Shown: positions 53,450 through 61,227 of the stretch, piece by piece
Numbering within the stretch: the first letter of the stretch is position 1
Layout: every line of letters starts with the position of its first letter
Source: Palsa-504 sp963756575
Lineage (GTDB): Bacteria > Actinomycetota > Actinomycetes > Streptosporangiales > Streptosporangiaceae
NCBI GenBank assembly: GCA_963756575.1
Contig: CAVWOM010000001.1
Span: 62,001 to 126,000 of the forward strand
Direction: 5' to 3'
DNA: 64,000 nt
Notes under the pieces: generated by a model
What the model saw: the letters and a program-made list of their open reading frames with translations, nothing else
The model's database searches: none
Told to the model about the DNA's origin: nothing
Translations under genes and position numbers: made by a program

Positions 53450-55302
53450 CGGCGGTCGAGGAGGCGGGTACCCACCCCGTTCGGATTAATCTGCTTTTTA
53501 ATGACAAACCGGTGCGGGTTCCGTACGGCGTGACCCTGTTCGACGCGGCCAGCTGGAACGGCATCGCGATCGACTCCACCTGCGGCGGCCACGGCACCTG
53601 CAAGAAGTGCCGGGTCAAGATCGCCGACGACCCGCCCGCGCCGTCCAGCCTGGACATCCGGGCCTACACCGCGCAGGAGATCAAGGACGGCTGGCGGCTG
53701 GCCTGCCGGACCCCGGCCACCCGGGACACCGCGGTCGAGGTGCCGCCGCTGACCACCCGGCCGAAAGCGGCCACCGTCGGCGTCGGCCGGCAGGTCATCT
53801 TGCGCCCGGCGGTGCAGAAGCGGTACCTGGAGCTGACCGAGCCTAGCCTGGCCGACCAGGCCACCGACCTGGAGCGGGTGCTGGCCCAGCTCGAGGACCT
53901 GGAGCCGCGGGCCGACCTGGCCGTGCTGCGGACCCTGGGCCGGACGCTGCGCGAGGCCGCGTACCAGGTCACCGCGGTGGTCGTGGACGACGTGCTGATC
54001 GCGGTCGAGCCGGGCGACACCACCGGCCGGCGGTTCGGCATCGCCTTCGACCTGGGCACCACCACGGTGGTGGCCACCCTGCTCGACCTGTCCACCGGGA
54101 CCCCGGTGGCGGTGGAGTCGATGCTGAACAAGCAGCAGCCGTTCGGCGCCGACGTGATCACCCGGATCAGCGCCACCATGATGGACCCGGGCGCGCTGGA
54201 CAAGCTGCGGAACCTGGCCCACGAGACGCTGGCCGAGCTGGCCCAGGCGGTCTGCGCGGCCGGCGAAGTCCAGCCGGACGAGGTCTACGAGGTCGCGGTG
54301 GCCGGCAACGCCACCATGACCCACCTGGTGCTCGGCATCGACCCCGAGCCGCTCGGCATGGCCCCTTTCATCATGTCCACCCGGCTGCTGCCCGAGGTGC
54401 TCGCGGCCGACCTGGGCCTGGCCCAGATCACGCACCCGCGGGCCCGCGCGATGGTGTTCCCGGCGTTCGGCGCCTACGTGGGCGGTGACATCACCTCCGG
54501 GCTGCTGGCCAGCGGGATGGACCGGGACGCCCGGGTGCGGCTGTTCGTGGACATCGGCACCAACTGCGAGATCGTCCTGGGCAACCGGGAGTGGCTGCTG
54601 GCCACGGCCGCGCCGGCCGGCCCAGCGTTCGAGGGGGCCGCGATCCGGTGCGGGATGCGAGCCGCCGACGGCGCCATCGAGGTGGTCACCATGACCCCCG
54701 ACGACGTGGCGTTGAAGGTGATCGGCGACGCCGAGCCGCAGGGCCTGTGCGGCTCCGGCCTGGTGGACGCGGTGACCGGCCTGGTCAAGGTGGGGCTGCT
54801 CGACTCCTCCGGGCGGTTTATACCCGAAGACGAAGCCGGGGCTCGCGCTCCCGGGCTGGCGGACCGGCTGACCATGATCGGCAAAGAGCGCGTGTTCGTG
54901 CTGCACTGGCGGGGCGCGGCCGAGGACAGCATCTACCTGTCCCAGCGCGACGTCCGCGAGCTGCAGTTCGCCAAGGCGGCCATCGCCACCGGCTGGCAGA
55001 TCCTGCTCGAGGAGGCCGGGCTGACCGCGGCCGACGTCAAGCAGGTGCTGCTGGCCGGCTCGTTCGGCAGCTACCTGTCGGCGGCCAGCGCGATCCGGAT
55101 CGGCCTGGTCCCCAAGGTTCCCGTGACGCGGGTGGTGTCGGCGGGCAACGTGGCCGGCGAGGGGGCGAAGATGGCGCTGCTCAGCCTGCGCGAGCGGGCC
55201 GGCGGCCTGGCGCTGCTCGAGGAGGTGAGGTATGTCGAGCTCTCCGACCGCACCGACTTCAACGACCGCTTCGTCGAGCAGCTGTCCTTCCCCGCACCCT
55301 GA
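53446..55302 (+). CDS. RACE protein: ATP-dependent reductive activator of corrinoid proteins, [2Fe-2S] type
   Basis: A 618-residue activator that returns inactive Co(II) to Co(I). An N-terminal ferredoxin domain has Cys46, Cys52, Cys55 (STCGGHGTCKKC) and Cys87 (WRLAC). A linker and middle domain follow, then an ASKHA-type ATPase (DUF4445), starting RFGIAFDLGTTTVVATLLD near 200 and including FVDIGTNCEIVLGN and GLCGSGLVDAVTGL. The GTG at 53446 overlaps the preceding stop. Ending with residues near a DUF4445 helix is normal. Reductive activators of this kind are best known from anaerobes. Confidence 0.92.
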   Translation: MTAVEEAGTHPVRINLLFNDKPVRVPYGVTLFDAASWNGIAIDSTCGGHGTCKKCRVKIADDPPAPSSLDIRAYTAQEIKDGWRLACRTPATRDTAVEVPPLTTRPKAATVGVGRQVILRPAVQKRYLELTEPSLADQATDLERVLAQLEDLEPRADLAVLRTLGRTLREAAYQVTAVVVDDVLIAVEPGDTTGRRFGIAFDLGTTTVVATLLDLSTGTPVAVESMLNKQQPFGADVITRISATMMDPGALDKLRNLAHETLAELAQAVCAAGEVQPDEVYEVAVAGNATMTHLVLGIDPEPLGMAPFIMSTRLLPEVLAADLGLAQITHPRARAMVFPAFGAYVGGDITSGLLASGMDRDARVRLFVDIGTNCEIVLGNREWLLATAAPAGPAFEGAAIRCGMRAADGAIEVVTMTPDDVALKVIGDAEPQGLCGSGLVDAVTGLVKVGLLDSSGRFIPEDEAGARAPGLADRLTMIGKERVFVLHWRGAAEDSIYLSQRDVRELQFAKAAIATGWQILLEEAGLTAADVKQVLLAGSFGSYLSAASAIRIGLVPKVPVTRVVSAGNVAGEGAKMALLSLRERAGGLALLEEVRYVELSDRTDFNDRFVEQLSFPAP

Positions 55303-55311
55303 GGAAGCATC

Positions 55312-56163
55312 ATGACCGGCCTGGACGCGCTGCTGCGGAGCCCTCGTTACGAGGTGATCCCGGCCAAGGCGACCGAGCAGGCGGTGCTCGACCAGATCCC
55401 GGCCGGGATGACCGTCACCGTGACCGCGTCCCCGGTCAAGGGGCTGGAGCCGACCGTCGACCTGGCCGAGCGGCTGGCCGGGCGGGGGTACCGGGTGGTG
55501 CCGCACCTGGCCGCCCGTTCGGTGGAAAGCCAGCCGCACCTGGACGCGATCGTGGCCCGGCTGACGGCGTGCGGGGTGGACGACGTGTTCGTGCCCGGCG
55601 GCGACGCGTCCGACCCGGCCGGGCCGTTCGACGGCGCGCTGCCGCTGCTCGAGCGGCTGACCGAGATGGGCAGGCCGTTTGTCCGGGTCGGCATCACCGG
55701 GTACCCGGAGAGCCACCCCAAGATTCACGATGACATCACCGTCCAGGCCATGTGGGACAAGCGCAAGCACGCCACCTACATCGTGAGCAACGTGTGCTTC
55801 GACCCGGCCGGGCTGGGCCGCTGGATCGGCCGGATCCGGGCCCGCGGTGTCACCCTGCCGCTGTACGTGGGGCTGGCCGGGCCGGCCGAGCGCAGCAAGC
55901 TGCTGAAGATGGCGACGGTGGCCGGGGCGGGCGAGTCGGCCCGCTTCATCACCCGGCATCCCGGCTGGATCCTGCGCTTCTGGGTGCCCGGCGGGTACAG
56001 CCCGGACCGGTTCCTGGACCGCGCGGCCCCGTTGATCACTGCGCCGGCCGCGGGCGTGGCCGGATTGCACGTGTTCACCTTCAACCAGCTCCAGCCGGCC
56101 GAGCAATGGCGTGCGGCCGCGCTGGGGCGCACCGGAAATGACCAGAAACTACTGGCGGGATGA
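55312..56163 (+). CDS. Methylenetetrahydrofolate-reductase-like protein
   Basis: A 283-residue protein with the TIM-barrel layout of MetF: TVTASPVKGLEPTVDLAERL, VPHLAARSVESQPHLDAIVA, VDDVFVPGGDAS, RVGITGYPESHPKIHDD, NVCFDPAGLGRWIGRI. The PHLAARS and GYPESHP motifs match the folate/FAD site. In this operon it would oxidise 5-methyl-THF to methylene-THF, the reverse of biosynthesis. It differs from standard MetF in its N-terminus, so it is probably a dedicated catabolic paralogue. Its stop overlaps the next start (ATGA). Confidence 0.85.
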   Translation: MTGLDALLRSPRYEVIPAKATEQAVLDQIPAGMTVTVTASPVKGLEPTVDLAERLAGRGYRVVPHLAARSVESQPHLDAIVARLTACGVDDVFVPGGDASDPAGPFDGALPLLERLTEMGRPFVRVGITGYPESHPKIHDDITVQAMWDKRKHATYIVSNVCFDPAGLGRWIGRIRARGVTLPLYVGLAGPAERSKLLKMATVAGAGESARFITRHPGWILRFWVPGGYSPDRFLDRAAPLITAPAAGVAGLHVFTFNQLQPAEQWRAAALGRTGNDQKLLAG

Positions 56164-58680
56164 CGACCATGACTGATACTCCGGCGCGCGCCAGCGCTGT
56201 CATCATCGGGGCCGGCATCGTCGGCAACAGCCTGGTGCACCACCTGGGCCGGCTCGGCTGGACGGACCTGGTCCTGGTGGACAAGGGCCCGATGCCGAAC
56301 CCGGGCGGCTCGACCGGTCACGCCTCCAACTTCATCTTCCCCATCGAGTACTCGAAGATGATGTTCGAGCTGACCGAGGACAGCACCGCGCAGTACAAGG
56401 AGCTCGGGGTGTTCACCGAGAGCGGCGGGATCGAGGTGGCCCGCACCCCGGAGCGGATGATCGAGCTGAAGCGGCGCTGCAGCCAGGCCAAGGCGTGGGG
56501 CATCCCGGCCGAGGTGATCACCCCCGGCGAGGTGCGCAAGCTGGTGCCCTACCTGGACGAGTCGGTCATCGGTGGCGGCGCCCACTTCCCCACCGTGGGT
56601 GTGGTCGACTCGCTGCGGGCCGGCACGCTGATGCGGGAATCGGCCCAGAAGTCCGGGGCGCTCACCGTGCTGGCCGGCACCGAGGTCTACGACATCACGG
56701 TGTCGGAAGGCCGGGTGCGGTCGGTGACTACCAGTGCGGGCGAGATCCAGACCGACAACGTGGTCATCTGCTGCGGGGTCTGGTCGCCGCGGATCGCCCG
56801 GATGGCCGGGGCCCGGCTCGCGCTCACCCCGTGCGTGCACCAGATGATCAGCGTCGGCCCGATCGCGCTGTTCGCCGACACGCCGGGTGAGATCTCCTAC
56901 CCGATCGTCCGCGACGTGGACACCAACATGTACGAGCGCCAGCACGGCGGTGACATGGAGGTCGGCTCGTACGCGCACCGCCCGATCATCGTCGCGCCGG
57001 ACGACATCCCCTCCATCGAGGAGTCGGTCCTCTCGCCCACCGAGATGCCGTTCACCTCCGACGACTTCGACCCCCAGCTGGAGCAGGCGCTCGAGCTGAT
57101 GCCCGAGCTGCTGGGCGACGAGAAGGCCGGCATCAGGTACGCGATCAACGGCCTGATCTCGATGACCCCCGACGGGCACCCCCTGCTGGGCGAGATGCCC
57201 GAGGCCAAGGGCCTGTGGTCGGCGGCGGCGTCGTGGATCAAGGAAGGTCCCGGCTGCGGTCGCGCGGTCGCCGAGCTGATGTCCGGTCGCGTGCCGACGG
57301 TGGACGTGCACCACGCCGACGCCGCCCGGTTCTACCCGTTCCAGCAGACGACCGAGCATGTCCGTGGCCGGGCCCGCGAGGCCTTCAACAAGATGTACGG
57401 CATCGTGCACCCCGCCGAGCAGTGGGCCTCCGGCCGCCCGGTCCGGGTCGGCCCGGCCTACGAGCGCGAACGTGCCCTCGACGCGGTGTTCTACGAGACC
57501 GCGGGCTGGGAGCGGCCGTTCTGGTACGCGTCCAACGCTGGCTTGCTGGACAAGTACGCGGGCCAGCTGATGGAGCGCTCGGCGGAGTGGGAGTCGCGCT
57601 GGTGGTCGCCGGTGATCAACGCCGAGCACCTGGCCATGCGGGACGCCTGCGCGATAGTCGACCTGTCCGCGTTCGCCGTCCTGGAGATCTCCGGTCCGGC
57701 CGCGCTCGACGCGGTGCAGAACGCTGTCGGTGGCGCAGCTGGACGTGCCGGTGGGCCGCGTGGTGTACACCTCGTGGCTGGACGAGAACGGCGGCTTCCG
57801 GGCCGACCTCACCGTGATGCGGCTGGCCGGGGACCGGTTCCGAGTCGTGACCGGCGGCGCCGACGGGATGGCCGACGCCCAGTGGATCCGCGACCATCTC
57901 CCGCCGGGCGCGTTCCTGGCCGACCTCACCTCGGCCTGGACCACGATCGGGCTGTGGGGACCCAAGGCCAGGGACGTGCTAACCGCGGTGACGGACGATG
58001 ACGTGTCACACGAGGCGTTCCCGTTCGGCACCTGCCGGGAGATCGAGATCGCCGGGATCGTGGTGCTCGCGTCCCGGATCTCCTACGTGGGAGAACTCGG
58101 CTGGGAGCTGTACGTGCCGATCGAGCAGGGCCTGCGGCTGTGGGACACGCTGTGGCAGGCCGGGCAGCCGCACGGCCTGGTGCCGGCAGGCATCGGGGTG
58201 TACGGCACGACCGGGCGGCTGGAGAAGGGGTACCGCGCGTTCGGCGCCGAGCTCACCGGTGACTACACCCTGGTCGAGGCGGGCATGACCCGGCCCAAGG
58301 TCAAGCCGCAGTCGTTCGTCGGCAAGGAGGCGTACCTGCGGCAGCGTTCCGAAGAGCCGTGCGCGGTCCTGTGCACGCTGACGGTGGACTCGCACTCCTC
58401 GGCCGACGGGTCGCTGCGGTACATGCTGGGCGGCGAGCCGATCCTGTCTGCTTCCGGCGAGCGGCTCGTGGACGCCAAGGGACGGCCGTCGTACGTGACC
58501 AGCGCGGGCTCCGGCCCGTCGGTCGGCAAGCACCTGCTGATGGCATACCTGCCTGCTTCGTACGCGGAGGAGGGCACCTCGCTGCTGGTCGAGTACATGG
58601 GCGAGCAGTTCCCGGTCACGGTGGCTGTCGCTGGGTCGACCCCGCTGTTCGACCCGTCCAACTCCCGGATCAGGAGCTGA
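56160..58680 (+). CDS. Dimethylglycine oxidase/dehydrogenase-like FAD-folate enzyme, one frame break
   Basis: About 839 residues after removing one extra G near 57730. The FAD-binding DAO domain has SAVIIGAGIVGNSLVHHLGR near residue 12 and GSTGHASNFIFPIEYS, with the His in the position that is flavinylated in relatives. After the break, VAQLDVPVGRVVYTSWLDE begins the GcvT-like folate domain, with VVTGGADGMADAQWI, FVGKEAYLRQRS and a C-terminal barrel. It would demethylate dimethylglycine (or sarcosine), capturing formaldehyde on THF. The downstream ETF genes suggest the electrons go to ETF rather than oxygen. The break may be a sequencing error. Confidence 0.82.
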
Positions 58681-58682
58681 TA

Positions 58683-59441
58683 GTGGAAATCCTGGTCTGC
58701 ATCAAGCGCGTCCCCACCGTGGGCGGCAAGATCGCGGTCACCCCGGACGGGCAGCAGGTGGACACGCGGGCCTCCGGGTTCTCCATCAGCCCGCACGAGG
58801 AGTGCGCGGTCGAAGAAGCAGTGCAGATTACCGAACGAGTCGGTGGCACCGTATCGGTCCTGACCCTCGGCCCCGCCGAAGCGGTCGAGCAGCTGCGCGG
58901 CGCGCTCGCTCTCGGCGCTCACCGCGCGGTGCTGCTGGAGACCGACGGCCGCGAGTTCGGCCCGATCGCGACCGCTTCCGCCATCGCGGCCGAGGTCCGG
59001 TCCGGGTCTTATAACCTGGTCCTGCTGGGTAACGAGGCGGCCGACACCGGCGACTACCAGGTCGGGGTGCGGCTCGCGCACGAGCTCGGCTGGCCGGTGG
59101 CGACCGGGATCAAGAACCTGTCGGTGTCTTCCTCCTCGGATGGCGTCGTGGCCCGCCGGGAGTACCGGGGGGTCGAGGAGGCCTACTCCTTGCCGCTGCC
59201 GGCCGTGGTCACCGTCAAGGAGGGCATCAACCTGCCGCGTTACCCGTCGCTGCCGGGGCGCCTGCGGGCCAAGCGGGCCGCGGTCGACACGTCCGCGCCG
59301 GACCATGTGCCCGACGGGCTGCGCAAGGAGGCGCTGCGGGTGCCCGAGTCGAGCAAGCACCAGGCCTCGGTGCTCGGCGAGGGGCTCGATGCGGTACCCG
59401 ACCTGGTCCGCGTCCTGGAGGAATGGGGGGTGCTCTCATGA
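58683..59441 (+). CDS. etfB: Electron transfer flavoprotein subunit beta
   Basis: A 252-residue ETF beta subunit. It has the N-terminal EILVCIKRVPTVGG, FSISPHEECAVEEAVQ (nucleotide-binding region), VLLGNEAADTGDYQVGVRLA and the LPLPAVVTVKEGINLPRYPS signature. With EtfA it would take electrons from the dimethylglycine-oxidase-like enzyme just upstream (2-base gap). The GTG at 58683 follows a GGAG in the preceding gene's end. The stop overlaps the etfA start by 4 bases. Confidence 0.93.
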   Translation: MEILVCIKRVPTVGGKIAVTPDGQQVDTRASGFSISPHEECAVEEAVQITERVGGTVSVLTLGPAEAVEQLRGALALGAHRAVLLETDGREFGPIATASAIAAEVRSGSYNLVLLGNEAADTGDYQVGVRLAHELGWPVATGIKNLSVSSSSDGVVARREYRGVEEAYSLPLPAVVTVKEGINLPRYPSLPGRLRAKRAAVDTSAPDHVPDGLRKEALRVPESSKHQASVLGEGLDAVPDLVRVLEEWGVLS

Positions 59442-60388
59442 CGGTCCTGGTTCTGGTCGAACTCGACGGCGGCGAGCCGGCGGACGCGTCACTGCGGGCG
59501 GTCAGCATGGCCCGGTCGCTCGGCGACGTCGGCGCGGTCGTCTTCGCCGATGCCGCGCCTGCTGACACCCTGGCCCGTTACGGCGTCACCGACGTGTACC
59601 TGGTCGAGTCTTCTTCGCTCGACGGGTACGCGCCCCAGGCCTGGGCGCGGACGCTGGCCGGGCTGGCGTCGGAGACTGGCGCCACCGCCGTGCTGGCCGC
59701 CGGGACCGACCGCGGCAACGAGGTGCTCGCGCACCTCGGCGCGATCACCGGCCTGCCGATGGCGGCTAACTGCACGCTGGTCACGCCGGACGGCGGGCAG
59801 ACGCACCGGCTGGTGCGGCACCGCTGGGCCGGGCTGCTGCTCGAGGACGCGGTGATGGAAGCACCGGTCGCCCTGTTCACCGCGGCCACGGATGCGGTCG
59901 CCAACGTTCCCGCGGAAACGCGTTCCTCTCCTGCGGTGCACGTGCACAAGCCCGAGCTGGCCGAGGCCGACCTGGTGGTGCGGGCGGCCGAGTCGCCCGC
60001 CGGCCCGGGCGGCGCGTCGCTGGCGACGGCCCGGGTCGTCGTGGGCGGCGGGCGCGGTGTCGGCGGTGCGGACGGCTTCGCCCCGCTGGAGGAACTGGCC
60101 GAGCTGCTCGGCGGCGTGGTCGGGGTGTCCCGCGTGGTCACCTCGGAGGGCTGGCGCCCGCACAAGCAGCAGGTCGGCCAGACCGGCACCAAGATCACCC
60201 CGGAGCTGTACCTGGCCTGCGGCATCTCCGGCGCCATCCAGCACATCGCCGGCTGCGCCGGGGCCAAGCACATCATCGCCATCAACACCGACCCGGGCGC
60301 CCCCATCCTGGCCCACGCCGACTACGCCGTCATCGGCGACCTCCACCAGGTCATTCCCGCCTTGGTCGAGGCGCTCCGAACACGCTAA
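59438..60388 (+). CDS. etfA: Electron transfer flavoprotein subunit alpha
   Basis: A 316-residue ETF alpha subunit. The C-terminal FAD domain is diagnostic: VVVGGGRGVGGADGFAPLEE, WRPHKQQVGQTGTKITPELY, LACGISGAIQHIAGCAGAK, INTDPGAPILAHADYAVIGD. The ATG at 59438 overlaps the etfB stop (ATGA). It is the last gene of the corrinoid/betaine operon and is convergent with the cyclase-like gene 23 bases away. No ETF:quinone oxidoreductase is present here. Confidence 0.95.
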   Translation: MTVLVLVELDGGEPADASLRAVSMARSLGDVGAVVFADAAPADTLARYGVTDVYLVESSSLDGYAPQAWARTLAGLASETGATAVLAAGTDRGNEVLAHLGAITGLPMAANCTLVTPDGGQTHRLVRHRWAGLLLEDAVMEAPVALFTAATDAVANVPAETRSSPAVHVHKPELAEADLVVRAAESPAGPGGASLATARVVVGGGRGVGGADGFAPLEELAELLGGVVGVSRVVTSEGWRPHKQQVGQTGTKITPELYLACGISGAIQHIAGCAGAKHIIAINTDPGAPILAHADYAVIGDLHQVIPALVEALRTR

Positions 60389-60411
60389 CGCCGCGATCCG
60401 GCCCGTCGGCC

Positions 60412-61137
60412 TCAGGTTGGGGCCGCGTCGCGGCCGTTCACCGGCGCGCTGGACAGGGGCGTGGACGGCAACTGACCTCTCGGTCGGCGGCTCGCGGCAG
60501 GTCGGCCGGGGGGAAGTTGCTCGGGGATATGCGCCCAGCCCCGACGCTGCCGTCGGCCGACCCTGACCCGGACTAGCGGCCGGTACGACGACTCATGCAG
60601 GTAACCCTGCTGGACGATCCCGTTGTAGATCTCTTCTGAGACCACGAGGATAAGGGACGCGCCCGTGGCATCTTTCAGCGCTTTCTTCAGGGACGCTGCC
60701 TCAAGGAGACGGAAGGCAGCGTCTAGGTCATCGCCGTAGAAGCCATTGTCGTCTTCGTGGATCTCGCCGGCATGTACCACAACTCGGAGTCGTATACGCA
60801 GCTCAGGTTCGCGAACCGAGGTGTTGTTCGTACTGAGCAGGTCGTCCAAAATCGGCACCAGCCGGTTGAGCACTAGCGTCTTCGGCACTTCATCGTGCGG
60901 CTTGATCAGGATCAGGACGCTGTCGCCTCGATCGGTGAACGGCTCTAGGTGCCCAGCAGCGATGCCGGCTGCGTTGAGCGCCTGCTTTAGCAGGTCGTAC
61001 AAGACGCGCCGGAGCTGTCCCTTGGCCAGGTTGTTCCGGTCGGTGGATCCCTCAATGTCTACGGCAAAGATCAAGCGGTGCACTGGGTCTTCGGACCGCC
61101 GTGTGTCCAGGGATGACGAAGCGAACGGGAGCGTCAT
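60412..61137 (-). CDS. Nucleotide-cyclase-like signalling protein beside a STAND ATPase
   Basis: A 241-residue protein with a class III cyclase/GGDEF-like core. The first metal Asp is in LIFAVDIEGSTDRNN (residue about 29) and a second acidic site in FTDRGDSVLILIK. VRVVVHAGEIHEDD-like LRVVVHAGEIHEDDNGFY follows, then YGDDLDAAFRLLEAASLK, with the Arg where catalytic residues lie. The C-terminal 45 residues are Pro/Arg-rich. It could make a cyclic nucleotide signal for the divergent NB-ARC-TPR protein. The ATG at 61137 has GGGAGG 6 bases upstream; the longer open frame to 61302 crosses the promoter region and is rejected. Confidence 0.72.
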   Translation of the reverse strand: MTLPFASSSLDTRRSEDPVHRLIFAVDIEGSTDRNNLAKGQLRRVLYDLLKQALNAAGIAAGHLEPFTDRGDSVLILIKPHDEVPKTLVLNRLVPILDDLLSTNNTSVREPELRIRLRVVVHAGEIHEDDNGFYGDDLDAAFRLLEAASLKKALKDATGASLILVVSEEIYNGIVQQGYLHESSYRPLVRVRVGRRQRRGWAHIPEQLPPGRPAASRRPRGQLPSTPLSSAPVNGRDAAPT

Positions 61138-61163
61138 TCGCCCTCCCTGGAAGTAAGGACCCC

Positions 61164-61179
61164 GTATACTAGAGTGTAC
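61164..61179. promoter_or_regulatory. 16-base imperfect palindrome between cyclase and STAND genes
   Basis: GTATACTAGAGTGTAC has 7-base arms with one mismatch around AG. It lies 27 bases upstream of the cyclase-like ATG and about 50 bases upstream of the STAND GTG, in the AT-richest stretch of the gap. A TTTTGACA -35-like element follows at about 61182. It may be the operator for the HTH domain of the STAND protein. Confidence 0.45.
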
Positions 61180-61227
61180 AAGTTTTGACAGTCTTGGACA
61201 CCCCTGGACGGCAGGAGGATTTGACCG

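Noticed and set aside
52888..56106. Minus-strand open frame of more than 1000 codons across the corrinoid operon
   Set aside because: It is antisense to four well-supported genes, is rich in Gly/His/Arg/Leu with no domain, and arises from the strong GC bias at third positions.
55776..58031. Minus-strand open frame of about 750 codons across the dimethylglycine-oxidase-like gene
   Set aside because: Same GC-bias shadow; no conserved motif or start site.
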